Shown piece by piece: positions 12,396 to 22,725 of a stretch of 64,000 bases of DNA (position 1 is its first letter; every line of letters begins with the position of its first letter). The DNA is from Perca fluviatilis. Taxonomy: Eukaryota; Chordata; Actinopteri; Perciformes; Percidae. The translations under genes were made by a program, and so were the position numbers. The notes under the pieces are model-generated. The model saw nothing but the letters and a program-made list of their open reading frames with translations, was not told where the DNA came from and made no database searches. The stretch covers positions 10,637,934-10,701,933 of the forward strand of contig NC_053123.1 in NCBI RefSeq assembly GCF_010015445.1. Direction: 5' to 3'.

Positions 12396-13185
12396 ATTAA
12401 ATTTCCGCTCATTGTTTAGCTATCTGTTTTGGTTCACTCTCACCGCTCTTGAATTGATTTCAAAATACTTTTGCTGGTTTATAAATCACTAAACGGTTTA
12501 GGGCCAAAATACATTTCTGATCTGCTGCTACACTATGACCCACCCAGACCTCTCAGGTCGTCTGGGACAGGTCTGCTTGTTGTCCCCAGAGTCAGAACTA
12601 AACGGGGAAGCAGCATTACATTTTTATGCTCCACATATCTGGAACAAACTCCCAGAAAACTTCAGGTCCACCACAACTCTCAGTTCTTTTAAATCAAAAC
12701 TAAAGACCTATCTTTTTGATTGTCTAATGGTATTTTTGAACAGATAACGGACATATTTCTGAGAATTTCTCCAACGCGGGTGTGACATAGATTAAAACTC
12801 AAAAAACACGGGTGTGACAATAGATTATCCATACAAGGACCATGTCTGTGAACTGCTCAGATTTAGTCTGTGAACTAGGTCAATAAGAAAGACAACGTCT
12901 GTGAACTTGTCAGATATTTCTGTGAATTTATCAAGAGACAGACTGTGAACTGTCCCGGATTTAGCAAGGTTTACCGAGATTAAACTAAGCTTTGTAGTGA
13001 CGGATACATTGTAGTGAAAAGTAGAACTACTGCAATGTAGTAATGGGTAACGAAAACACCTCTTGTTTTAATGTTTTAATTTGTTTTTTAATCGTTATCT
13101 AACTGCTCTTTAATATTTTATGTAAAGCACTTTGAATTGCCCTGTTGCTGAAATGTGCTATACAAATAAAGCTGCCTGGCCTTGC
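12396..13185 (+). pseudogene. L2-type LINE 3' end
   Basis: The + strand encodes the last part of an L2-type reverse transcriptase. 'VYKSLNGLGPKYISDLL' is at about 12474-12530. After frame changes, 'RPLRSSGTGLLVVPRVRTK' and then 'APHIWNKLPENFRS' and 'FKSKLKTYLF' follow to about 12720. These are the standard closing blocks of the family. At 13110-13185 is the matching 3' end, 'tgtaaagcactttgaattgc' followed by 'gctatacaaataaagctgcc' and short tail repeats. Between them, 12770-12980 contains repeated 'ctgtgaac' phrases I cannot place. At least two frameshifts make the copy dead. Confidence 0.7.
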
Positions 13186-13707
13186 CTCTGAGAGGATCGC
13201 TTTCGTACAAATTACAGAACTCCAAGTGAATAATAATGTTGCTCTGTAACTTCTTGATGAGTAAATAAGCAAATATTGCTAACAAATTTGTGAAATCATC
13301 TTCAACGGTGAGGATATGTAAAAAGTAATGTACCATAAAACATAACCATAAAAAAGTTTTTAATGAGGCATTATATTGCAAGTGCAGATACTTTAGGGAT
13401 ACTAATAAAATGCATTGTCACTGCACTGTGACAAAGGCTCTGTCACTTTTGGATGGCACATGGTAAAACCCACTCAGGTCACAAAGCGCCCAGACAATTT
13501 ATTTGCAGTCACACATTTATACATATCATTCAGTAAAACACTGTTGAAAAAAACACCACTGTTTAGTTTATTTATTTAAGTCATTTCTATTCTACAATAA
13601 ACTATGTTACTTACATTATTTTGAACCCTCTCTCCTCTCCAGTCCCTGGGTCTGAACCAGAGCTGAGGCAAAGAGCTGCTTCATATAGGGCCTACAGCAG
13701 TCACACT
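13186..13707. other. no feature seen
   Basis: AT-rich sequence with only a short unrecognised - strand frame (13118-13381). Confidence 0.4.
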
Positions 13708-14150
13708 TATGCTATGTTTACACGAGGCCGGCTATTTTCATAAACGAACATTTCAACCTCTCCGTTTTCAAAAATAACATTGTGCACAGCTGTCAGGTTT
13801 CAGAAAAGTGTTCGTTTACACGTGCCCGTGTATATATGCCGTCAATGCCGTCAAGAGCATGCCAAACCTGTAGGTGGCAGTGTAACGAGAAGCTCAAGCC
13901 CACGTTAGCCAATCAGAATCCCGAAAATAGCAACAACAGCAACGAATCACTTCCTCTCTCTTCTCTTCCTCGGCTGCCTAAACCTCCGTTTGTCTCAGTT
14001 TACATGCAAACGTGCAAACAAAGTTTTCCAAAATCTCCACTCTGGAATCATTTTCAGAGGCGAATTCTCTGTTTGTGTGTAAACGAAGGGCACAAACGAA
14101 GGGAAATGTCTCCGTTTTTCAAAATAACCATACGTGTAAACGGGGTATAA
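13708..14150. mobile_element. MITE with GTTTACACG termini
   Basis: The left end 'tatgctatgtttacacg' and the complement of the right end 'ttataccccgtttacacg' form an imperfect inverted repeat. The interior has further 'cgtttacac' phrases. A target duplication cannot be read with confidence. The 122-aa + frame across it follows from a lack of stops and shows no protein motif. Confidence 0.55.
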
Positions 14151-14152
14151 GG

Positions 14153-14563
14153 TGTGCTGATGGTGGGAGATACTATATCTGGGTCATAGGTGAGGGTAGA
14201 TTTTGTAGTTGAAAATGTGTGTAAGTTTTGGTATGGTAGAAACTATTAGTGAAATTATAAATGTCTAAATGGCAACATAATAGAGAGATAATTGAAGCAA
14301 TTTGGTTGGTCTAGTGGGAGGGGCTGATAAGCCTCTGGCCACCTAAGCAGGGGGGTGTTTTAGTCTGAGGGTGGCTACAATCCAGACAGTGGATGTGAAA
14401 CTTTGAGAAACTTTTCTAGTAAAAACCTTATGTAAAAATATGTTTTTTTTTTGTTTCTTATGTTTTTGCTTTTTTTTTGTAAACAAAAGCACCTTCACGT
14501 TTTGCAACTTAAGCCATTATGTTCTAAAAATTTTTTTTCAGATTCCCAACGCTTTCTTTAACA
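14153..14563 (+). mobile_element. probable retroelement LTR (5' boundary uncertain)
   Basis: Called because it ends in 'taaca' two bases before a perfect tRNA-Leu primer-binding site (14566-14582). This is the arrangement of LTR / spacer / PBS in Ty3-gypsy elements and retroviruses. A left TG boundary could be at 14153 or further right, and no second LTR is seen in the window. Downstream is a short leader that stops at the next repeat, so the body of the element is missing. Confidence 0.5.
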
Positions 14564-14565
14564 TA

Positions 14566-14582
14566 TGGTGTCAGAAGTGGGA
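14566..14582 (+). promoter_or_regulatory. tRNA-Leu primer-binding site
   Basis: 'tggtgtcagaagtggga' is complementary to the 3' end of vertebrate tRNA-Leu (CCCACTTCTGACA plus CCA) over its full 17 nt. Such a site just downstream of an LTR primes minus-strand DNA synthesis. The match is seen in sequence; its function is inferred from position. Confidence 0.7.
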
Positions 14583-14813
14583 TGTTCCAGTCGTAAAACC
14601 GATCATGCTTTTAAAAAACAAACTGGACTAAGGTCACAAAGCAAGAAGCCTGAGATGAAGCAGGAGGATGGCTGGGAGACAGCTGTGACGTCAGAGGAAG
14701 AGCTGCTGGGTTTTGAGTTACAAGGGGGAAACCTAAAACCGGGCAGCTGCAGCCTGAGGAAGGGATTCCCTCCAAAACATCTTAAGGCTTATTTATGCTC
14801 AACATAAGAGTCG
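14583..14813 (+). other. LTR-element leader or gag start remnant
   Basis: After the PBS an open + frame continues to 14807 (80 aa from 14565) with a charged Lys/Glu-rich composition ('MKQEDGWETAVTSEEELLGF'). It could be the start of a gag gene, but no diagnostic motif is present and it ends close to the hAT insertion. Confidence 0.3.
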
Positions 14814-14992
14814 GATATGGACAGAGGTGTCAAAAGTATTCACATTCATTACTCAAGTAGAAGTACAGATACTAGGGTTTGAAAATACTTTTGTAGAAGT
14901 TGAAGTATCAACTCAAGCTTTTTACTTAAGTAAAAGTGTAAAAGTACTGGTTTCAAAACTACTTAAAGTATAAAAGTAAAAGTAATGTAAGG

Positions 14993-15443
14993 CAGAGATC
15001 TTCAACAGGAGGTCCTCAGAGTCATTGCAGGGGGGCCTCCAAATTATTGTAAATTTCTTTAAAGTCTTTAAAAAGAAAAAAAAATGAAAATGCCTTAACA
15101 TAATTCAAATATATTATTAGCAAATATAAATTCCCACTGATGATAGGCTTACTGGCCTATAGGTTAGGTAGTCACTAAGATATCAGCCCACAGATACAGT
15201 TAATCCTAGATTTACTGTGCCACATATGTAACATTCAAATAGGATTTATAAAATCATGCCAACATTAATATTTTAATAGCTTATGAAAAAAGGGTATGTA
15301 AGAAGGCTTCAGGTTGCCCTAACAGTTATTGTAGGCCCAGTTTAATATGCAACTTAATTTCATACAATATGTAGTAGGGGGTCCCTGCTACATCTCACTT
15401 TAAGTTAAGGGGTTCTTGGCATAAAAAACATTGAAGACCCCTG
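14993..15443. mobile_element. nested short hAT-like MITE
   Basis: Termini are 'cagagatcttcaacagg' and the complement of 'caggggtcttcaatg'. The flanks 'atgtaagg' (14985-14992) and 'atgtaatg' (15444-15451) match at 7 of 8 positions, as expected for an aged 8-bp hAT duplication. At 451 bp and non-coding, it lies within the left part of the hAT that starts at 14822. Confidence 0.8.
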
Positions 15444-16533
15444 ATGTAATGCCATTAAGGACAAAAGCTTAACCCCAAAACGTGGGGACAAAACCCCACT
15501 TCCACAAAAAACATTTTTCTAAAGGCCATAATGACTATAATAGCTAAGGTTATATTAAAATCATACCTGCAGACTCAGAAGGGCTGAAAAAGGTGACACA
15601 TCTCTTCTGTGTTTTTCAAACAAGGGCAGCTACAGTCTGGTGTTAGAATCCTCTCCAGTGAAAACATACACACTTTTACACCGTTTACTCTCAGAATTTT
15701 AACTGTGTTTACTCCAGCTGCTAGCTAACGCTAGGCTAACGTTACCTGCTGCCAACTGTAGTGTTAACTAGCGTCCCGCGGCGTAGGCGTTTCAGTTCCC
15801 TCTAACGTCCGTTTGGAGCATCAGAGAGAAGCGCAGTTATTTAAGTGGCACCTAAATAAGGCAACGAAATCCGCGTTGCTATTCGGTCCGGTAGATAACG
15901 GTCGTTAAGGCACCGGTGCCGTATTAGCACCGGGTCTGTGCAGGTGCGATTGATCGCGTACAAACCAATAGGGTGTCGGAATGGTATATGTTTATACTTC
16001 TCATCCAACCACAATCACATTCACTCTCTCCGGATGGAGATAGTTTTTTTTGTTTTTTTTTGTTTTTGAACGATGACAAGCCGGAATGAAAACAAGCCGA
16101 ACTGAAATGTGAGTAACGAGGCTATTTTTAAAATGTAAGGAGTAGAAAGTACAGATAATTGCGTGAAAATGTAAGGAGTAGAAGTAAAAAGTATGCTGTA
16201 AAATAATTACTCCAGTAAAGTATAGATACCCAAAATTTCTACTTAAAGGTCCCATATGGTGAAAATGGGTTTTTTGGGGATTCTGTGTGTCATACAGGCT
16301 CTGGGGTGTAAAGTAAAAGCTGTGAAAATGTGAAATCGCTCACTGCCGCCATTTCTCCACCCCCCACAAAACTAGACCGCCTCCCAGCTAAACGGGCCAG
16401 TTAGAATTTGATGTATTTGCTACGTAGAAACCGGGTAACCAATGGGTGTCGTGTTCCAAAATCGACTTAGACCCGCCCCCTTTTCTAACGTTCGCTTCTG
16501 CTGCAGAGAAGAATCTGAGAAGATGTGGGAGTC

Positions 16534-16846
16534 ATGTCTTCCCAGAAAACCGACCATAAGAAATGCATCATTCCAGGGTGGTAGTATGAAATACATCACT
16601 GCACTGCCTTCCAAAAGAAAAAGATGTCGCTGACAGGTGGATGGATTTTATTTTTGGAGACTTGCCTCAACCTGTGCCGAGTCAGGCTTTTCAGCTAGCT
16701 ACTGTATGTAGCTAGCTAGCTACTGAACTGCACATTTCTCACCGCAGTTCGTACTGAATCAGGGGCTATATGATGTCGTATCAAAACTACTGTTGATGAA
16801 AGGATCCATTCCCACTATTCAGGACCCTCTCCCAAGCATTGAAACG
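16534..16846 (+). pseudogene. THAP-like DNA-binding domain exon, degraded
   Basis: The ATG at 16534 opens 'MSSQKTDHKKCIIPGW', which resembles the start of THAP/C2CH fingers, where Cys-x(2-4)-Cys is expected. Here the second Cys is replaced by Trp and a stop follows. After a frameshift, 'HCLPKEKDVADRWMDFIFGD' is read (about 16597-16657). Further on comes 'AHFSPQFVLNQGLYDVVSK' and 'KGSIPTIQDP', matching the usual Cys-x2-His-Phe and 'vPTi..P' closing of the domain. The exon ends at a splice donor (GTGAGT from 16847). THAP domains bind DNA and occur at the N-terminus of P-element and some Kolobok transposases. With at least one stop and a frameshift it is not functional. Confidence 0.6.
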
Positions 16847-17953
16847 GTGAGTAAAAAACAATTTCATAACGTAGATTACTAACAGAGTTGATAATTTCGT
16901 TTTTCCTAATGGTTGGTACATTGAATTGGTTATTATTGCGTTAGCTAGCTGGCTGTGGCATGCTAGCTAACATATGGTTTATCCCTGTGTGTGTGTGTGT
17001 GTGGGTGACTGTGCACATTATAACTATATAACCTAGTTGGCTACTGAACTAACTAAAGTTAGTACTGTAGCTAAGTTAACTGTATAGTAACGTTTGATAC
17101 AGCAAACAACAGTGATGTCGCCTACTATTATAGTTTGTTTGTAATATTGTTAATCTCGGGCCAAGAGGAAACTAGAGATAGTCTGGGACTGATTGTGTGA
17201 GTGCATCACATCATCTTTTAGCAAGATGGCGGAGCGCGTATCCTCAGCGTATCGGTGTTGGTGCTCTCACCGGTTTCAAGTCCGTTTTTTTAGGAGGCGC
17301 CCCCAAGTCCCCTGGAGGCTTAGCGGCTTTTTGCTCCACCCTGGCGTGGGGACAGGACGCCGCGCCGCTGCTCGCCATTTGCAGCGTCTGATATACAGTA
17401 TTTTCTTGGCGGGGGAATCTGGCAAGAAAGTACACTAATATGTTATAAACGATACAAATAAATGATTACCTTATTGATATACATGACCGATTCTGTGCAA
17501 TGCGTCCCCTGCTTGCCAACCCTTTTGATTTTCCTTTCTCTCTCTCTCTCTTCTGTCTTCCTTGACAGACAGATGATGTTACACAGTATATATTGCAATA
17601 TATGTTATAAGCTCTACATGTGATTAACCTAGGTAGTTACCTATTATTTATTATATTCACATATATCTGTATTGCATCTAACTTGTTAAATACCTTCTTA
17701 TAATGCACTGTTTGCACTGCCACTGTTTAGTGTTATTTGACTCATCCAAGTGCCTTTATTTGTCATGTATGTTATAGTAGATAGAGGACGCTACCTCATC
17801 ATATGTTTTTTTTCTTGTGTTCTATTGCTGCTGGTCTCTGAGTTACCACACTTTTTGTTGTATGCCTACAATGAAAAATGAAATGTCTTATGACTTGCAA
17901 TACTATCACACTGTCTCCTTCCCATTTCCTAACATATCTGAATTTATTCTTAG

Positions 17954-18071
17954 GGAGCCATTACACGTTTCCCAGGCCAGTACCTCTCGGGGTAGTATGG
18001 CTGCCAGACTGACCCCTTCCTAAAAGATCTGTTGGAACCCAACTATCCAAGGACACTACTAAGACTCAGAG
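17954..18071 (+). pseudogene. second exon of the THAP-type gene, degraded
   Basis: An acceptor ('ttattcttag') precedes it and a donor-like GTACTA follows. One frame reads 'VWLPD', a stop, then 'PLPKRSVGTQLSKDTTKTQR'. The 'KRSVGTQLS' piece resembles a repeated 'VGTQ' block I associate with the linker of fish THAP-containing transposon proteins. The stop codon and short length make it a remnant. Assignment depends on the neighbouring THAP exon and is moderate at best. Confidence 0.4.
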
Positions 18072-18392
18072 GTACTAAGCAGAGGTTTGTGAAATTGAAT
18101 TTTTGTAAATGTTAGTTTACCTGTTGTTGTATTTTATTTACATTTGTATTTATAAGCTGATAAGTCAAAAGTAATCATTTGAATGATTACTGGTAATAGT
18201 TATTCCCAAATTATATATCTATGGACCTTACAGTATATTCCCATTGCAGTTGAAAGAGGAAAAAAAAAGAGGAAACAAATATGGGAACCTTATCAGTGAG
18301 ATATAGTACATAATGTGGGCAGACATAGAACATTGATCTTAGAGACTGTATACAGATATTGTCCTATGCACTACATGATATGTATTTATGTA

Positions 18393-19098
18393 TAGGGTTG
18401 GGTACCGAAACTCGGTGCCAATAGGGAACCGGTGCCGACGTAAACGGTAGTAACGAGACTGAATAAGAACGAAAGTTTCGGTGCCTCATTTCGGTGCTTG
18501 ACTTTATACTACACCTGACAGCACGTAACGTTAGCCTACCTTTAGCTAGCAGCTGGATTAAACACCGGTAAAATGCTGACAGCTAACGTTAAACAGTGTA
18601 AAGTGTGACTGGATTTCACTGTGGAGGACTTCAACAGCGGGATGTAACAGTCTGCTCTGCAGCGCAGCAGCAGCTGCCGTTGTCGCAATTCATAGATATA
18701 CAGTATGTTTATATGGTCGGAGTTAAACAACACAGATGGTGCGTTCACTTGCAGCTGCTGTTGTCGGAATTAAACAACACTGACGGTGCAGTCACTTAAA
18801 ACAGGTAGCCTCATGGTGCATTCACAGTAATTGTAAAATACCCTTTTCCCATCTGGGGTTCAACAGCAATTTACTGGTGAAATAAGTTATTGTTATAGTT
18901 ATTACATTATTATTAAATCTTTAATTTTGACCATGGCCTTAGCAATAAACAAGTCACTGACTGTTGTTTACTACCCTTATTTTTTTTCTTAACTTTATTG
19001 AAAAGTACCGGGTCAGGCACCGTTTAGGCACCGGCACCGTTTTAAAAGTATCGATTTAGCACCGGAATCGAAAAACAAAAAAACGATACCCAACCCTA
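18393..19098. mobile_element. hAT MITE inside the Kolobok-like element
   Basis: Termini 'tagggttgggtaccgaaac' and the complement of 'tagggttgggtatcg' are inverted repeats. They are flanked by a perfect 8-bp duplication 'tttatgta' (18385-18392 and 19099-19106). Subterminal regions share 'ggtgcc' and 'accgg' repeats. At 706 bp there is no transposase. It lies in an intron of the THAP-type gene. Confidence 0.9.
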
Positions 19099-19325
19099 TT
19101 TATGTATCATGATAGTATTTTATGTTTGTTATTACTGCTATTTCAAATGAGCCACAGTCTACATACTATCTGACCAGATTATTTAAAAAACTACAAAAAA
19201 AAGTTTTGATCTGTGCCATTTCCTCAGGTAGCTTAGCACAGTGTGTAGACTTCTCTTTCTTTGTACAATGTATTGGAGTAATAAAATACACACCCATTAC
19301 ATAATTTGCATTGTTGTTGTTGCAG

Positions 19326-19473
19326 ACTCTATCTCTCAGCATCCCACTTGAATGAGAATGCCAACCGGCCACAGTCAAAAGTGCTCCGGGAGATCCTGAC
19401 CTTAAACTGGCCTTCCCTAAAGCGAACAAATGGGGATACCTCCTCAAATGAAGGAAGATTGAGCCGACATTCT
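19326..19473 (+). pseudogene. transposase exon remnant (YL.A.H.NEN block)
   Basis: The exon runs from an acceptor ('ttgttgttgttgcag') to a donor (GTAAGT at 19474) with an open frame of 49 residues, starting 'LYLSASHLNENANRPQSKVL'. The 'L(A/S)x.H.NEN..R.Q' block resembles a conserved part of the transposase-like region in fish THAP-containing transposon proteins. Intact splice signals and frame suggest this exon is less degraded than the others. It lies between the hAT insert and a dispersed repeat. The family identification is from memory of the motif, not from a search. Confidence 0.5.
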
Positions 19474-19502
19474 GTAAGTAAATTATCACAACATGCAACA
19501 TT

Positions 19503-19595
19503 AATTCAATTTTATTTTATTGATAGTGTCAAATCATAACAGAAGTTTTCTCAGGGCACTTCATGTAGAGCAGGTACAATCACACATCTACCAGA
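19503..19595 (+). repeat. dispersed fish repeat fragment, forward
   Basis: 'tgatagtgtcaaatcataac' and 'ctcagggcacttcatgtag' match the start of a repeat I recognise as widespread in teleosts. A fragment of its other part occurs in reverse at 20735-20890. Confidence 0.5.
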
Positions 19596-20619
19596 GCCGC
19601 ATATTTTACATCAGAAGAGCAAACTATAATTCTACATAAATATGAAGAGCACAGACACGGTTTTACAGGCAAAAAGCAATACAGTCGCTGCTTCCTAAAA
19701 CAGGAGGACAGCTGGCAAAAAAAAACAGACGCTGTAAACACGCAAATCACAACGCTTACTAATATCACTTCCCCATCAGTCAGGACCAAGATCTGACCAT
19801 AATTACACTGTGCTTTCCATAAACTACTTTAAACTATTATTTTAGTTGCAACCCCAACAGTGGTAAGATATTGTGAGAGCAAATAAATTATATAACAACA
19901 TAATTCAAACCGCAACACACGGCTCAAGAAGCCGACAAATAGCCCTGTACGTAATTACCTCCGCTGAAAATCTATATCTTTCATAACAAGTGATCCACAG
20001 TCGTGATACACAAAACCCTGGGTTGAACCTGAAGTTACCTCGTTAATGCCAAATCTTGCATCGTATTGCTATTATTTTTATTAGTCATATTTCTATTATT
20101 ATCTCTTCCTTCCTTTCTTGTTGATGACAGTTTCTCTCTGCAAAATAATTAATTCATATGTTACACTTAAAATGATTTTACATTAAACATTTATTTCTGT
20201 AAAAATACAGATACAGTTCAGGTCAGGATCACTCTCTGTAGCGATAACAACTTAAACTGCGCGTTCATGGACTGGCGTGCGATTACTTCTACTGTCAGCA
20301 TTAGCTACTGATGCCCAGTGTATTGTAAAGCCTAGAGCGCTTCTGCTGACATGCTGAGCTTAGCAGGAACAACCTCACCCATTCAAACACATGCACTCAA
20401 ATGACCCTGTGACCAGACAGAGATACAGAGAAGTAATAAAATAGTTTTATTTATGTTTTGAGTCCTTGGGTTCTAATCAGTTCAAATATTAAACGGGGGC
20501 TAATATTTGTCTGTCTTGTACAACAAACCGGGTCACATATACATTCAGTAAATTGCTATTAAACATTACATGTTAATAAAAAAATAAATAAATTAAAACA
20601 TAATTCTTTCATTCCACAG
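19596..20619. other. intron-like sequence of the Kolobok-like element
   Basis: No coding potential or repeat ends are recognised in this kilobase. It separates two exons of the + strand gene. Confidence 0.4.
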
Positions 20620-20712
20620 GCTATGTGTTGTCCCTGACCCAGCACCTTTTACTGAAGAGCTGCAGAAGATCACCATTCCAGAGGATCTCAGCGCTGAGCC
20701 AGTCAGAGCTCA
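20620..20712 (+). pseudogene. third transposase-type exon remnant
   Basis: A good acceptor ('attctttcattccacag') precedes an open frame reading 'LCVVPDPAPFTEELQKITIP' and continuing 'EDLSAEPVRAQ'. The composition and 'P.P..f.eel.ki.vPe.L' pattern fit the C-terminal part of the same transposon protein family. The frame is lost shortly afterwards where a dispersed repeat begins. The call is mainly positional: same strand as the other three exons, inside the same TTAA unit. Confidence 0.35.
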
Positions 20713-20734
20713 GGTTGTTGCAACTGTTATTATC

Positions 20735-20890
20735 GGACTATTTCTACTACAGTTCATATCACTAAAGAACAGTAGGTTCTGTCCCAGGTTTCTGCCTGTT
20801 AAAAGGAAGTTTTTCCTCGCCACTGTCACACCAAATGCTTGCTCTTGGGGGAATTGTTGGGTCCTCTTTAAATAAAATTGAATTGAACAT
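20735..20890 (-). repeat. dispersed fish repeat fragment, reverse
   Basis: 'tgcctgttaaaaggaagttt', 'tcctcgccactgtcac' and 'ctcttgggggaattgttggg' followed by 'aataaaattgaattgaac' match the reverse form of the repeat also seen at 19503-19595. It interrupts the - strand exon at 20890-21003. Confidence 0.6.
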
Positions 20891-21003
20891 TTATATGCTT
20901 CTGTTGGCAATTGTTTCTCTGCTGTGGGCCCTCACACGTCTTGGTGTTGAAAAACAGGAATTCAACTTCGGGCGGCATCCACTCACAATGTCCACATGTG
21001 CAC
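20890..21003 (-). pseudogene. P2X7-intracellular-domain-like exon 2, degraded
   Basis: On the - strand an acceptor ('aatgttactacag') precedes an exon whose first base completes the last codon of exon 1 (26888-27009). The join gives 'EWCTCGHCEWMPPEVEFLFF'. The Trp-Cys-x-Cys-Gly-x-Cys spacing is that of the Zn-binding Cys-rich cytoplasmic domain of P2X7 receptors, which is also found in many fish transposon-associated proteins. Downstream, positions where the family has Cys-Cys read Phe-Phe, so key ligands are lost. The exon then runs into a dispersed repeat. The preserved intron phase over 5.9 kb is the strongest evidence that the two pieces belong together. Confidence 0.55.
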
Positions 21004-21144
21004 CTGTAGTAACATTAAACATCAACTGAAGCATGAAACAAGAAAAGTACGTCAATTGGTTTAATTCAATGAAAACAATTTCAATGCATTTGTAAACAAA
21101 AAAATCACTTTAATACTTGATCTGGGTGTTTTCAAATATTTAGT

Positions 21145-21439
21145 ACGATAGTTACGTTATTGTAACTCCAGATTCTATGAGTATAGGCGTAGCCCTCTAA
21201 GCCATGGGTTTATGGGTTTATCCTTTGCGCCCCCAGTCGAAGATTTTCTTTCCGCCTTTGCGTCGCGCCGGGCTTCCAAATCGACCCCGCAAATACTGTA
21301 TAAAAACAGGGCGGACCCGTTGCTCTGCTCCCAACATCAGCTTTTTCTTCAGCTAATGCAATAGGAGCAGGTGGGCCGGAATCTTAGAGGGGGACGCCTA
21401 TACTCATAGAATCTGGAGTTACAATAACGTAACTATCGT
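21145..21439. repeat. perfect 45-bp inverted repeat enclosing a DIRS-like leader
   Basis: The arms 21145-21189 and 21395-21439 are exact complements over 45 bp, starting 'acgatagttacgttattgta'. The roughly 205-bp centre includes 'aaatactgtataaaaacagg' and 'cggacccgttgctctg', which also occur, on the opposite strand, in the 5' leader of the adjacent DIRS element (26190-26335). So a copy of the DIRS leader points away from the main element. It may be a short non-autonomous DIRS derivative, or part of the complex 3' end of the element itself. Confidence 0.8.
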
Positions 21440-21482
21440 TCTATTTCGTATAGGCTTCGCCCTCTCAGCCACGCTATGGGTT
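21438..21482. repeat. DIRS inverted terminal repeat, 3' side
   Basis: Complement of 26331-26375 with one mismatch. It directly abuts the 45-bp palindrome arm ending at 21439 and shares the phrase 'gtatagg...gccctct' with it. Confidence 0.9.
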
Positions 21483-21810
21483 AGGGCGCCGCTGATGTAG
21501 TCAATGCCACCTGCGACAGATCCCACAAGTGGAACATAGACTATAGACTATTTTCCTTACTGCTCACTAATCTCGCATGTGCCGCCATGGCACCAACCCG
21601 TTAGCTGGCTGAAAGCCCAAGCCGTGGCATGATGTGATGAGGGAAATACATGATTGATAATTATGGGACGCCCGAGTTCCTCCCACACACGCAGAGTGGG
21701 GGGGGGGGGGGATAAGAAAACATAAGGCAGCACATGTCGTTGATTGTATAATAGTGATAAAAACATATACATATGTACATAATATATACAATAATATACA
21801 CAACGGGGCC

Positions 21811-22539
21811 TCAATCGTCGTTGGCGGAAGAGAGGACCGAGGGAGTCAGGGAGGGCTCAGACACATCCCGCAAATAGAAGCGGATGAAAGGGCATGGAGA
21901 TGCCCAAGAGGCCGCAGCACAGATTTCAGCCACTGACATGCCTCTGAACAGGGCTGTCGATGCAGACAGAGCCCGTGTAGAGTGTGCCCGATCGCCCTGG
22001 GGGCAACCCTCCGTGTTATAGGCCTGGGTGATAGCCTCGCACAGCCAGTGGGACAGGCGCGTTTTCGACAGGGCCGCCTTTTGGGAGTGTTCCCTGTAGT
22101 GAACAAACAGCTGCTGTGTCCGCCTTATGGCCGCCGTACGTAAAACATACTGTGATAACGCACGCACCGGGCACAATCTGTGGGAAGCCTCCTCCGCGTC
22201 GTTTGTAGGCGGGGGAAAAACCCTGGAGGAAAAAAACCTCGACCGAAAGGAATTTGTTAAAATTTTGGTGTGAAGGAAGGGTTGGCGGCTGTAGGGTCGC
22301 CGCGTCCCGGCCCCTCGATTGAGAGACAGGATGGCGATACTGACAGCGCACATAAGTCGCTCACTCGCTTGGCTGAAGTCAGTGCAAGGAGGAGCGCCGT
22401 TTTTAGAGACAGCAACCTGAGAGGGGCTTGTGCCAGGGCCTCGAAAAAGGGGCTTCCCAGAGCTCGGAGTACCAGGGCCAGATCCCATTGGGGCGTGAGA
22501 GAACGGACGGGGGTTTCTGCCCGGCGGGACCCCTTTCAA
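21811..22539 (-). CDS. DIRS tyrosine recombinase
   Basis: A 242-residue open frame in the last position of the element. The C-terminal half has the tyrosine-recombinase catalytic pattern as found in DIRS elements. An 'LCPVRAL' block is near residue 125. 'AHSTRA' gives His-x-x-Arg at about residues 186-189, the Trp of 'ASWASP' is near 212, and the nucleophile Tyr of 'FIRFY' is near 222. Tyrosine recombinases integrate the circular DIRS cDNA without duplicating the target. The N-terminal part is not clearly assignable and may be partly out of frame; the upstream Arg should lie there. No internal stop is present in this frame, so it is the best preserved gene of the element, though the rest of the element is broken. 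Confidence 0.85.
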   Translation of the reverse strand: MKGVPPGRNPRPFSHAPMGSGPGTPSSGKPLFRGPGTSPSQVAVSKNGAPPCTDFSQASERLMCAVSIAILSLNRGAGTRRPYSRQPFLHTKILTNSFRSRFFSSRVFPPPTNDAEEASHRLCPVRALSQYVLRTAAIRRTQQLFVHYREHSQKAALSKTRLSHWLCEAITQAYNTEGCPQGDRAHSTRALSASTALFRGMSVAEICAAASWASPCPFIRFYLRDVSEPSLTPSVLSSANDD

Positions 22540-22725
22540 AAATCGTTTAACTAGGGGCGCGAAAAAAACGTTCTCTCTCCTATAGCCTTCCGTGGCAAGA
22601 TGAAATGGCCGGCCGCGTAGGCTTTGACCGCGTGGATGGGGCCAAGTCGTTATCTACCCACAGTCGCTCGGTTATCACCCGGGGTGGGCTACTCGCGCGC
22701 GTCCAGCTGTGACAGGGCGTCCTTT

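Noticed and set aside
14786..14821. Outermost MITE starting 'aaggcttatttatgctc'
   Set aside because: The sequence resembles a fish MITE end, but no matching inverted end was found near 34 kb.
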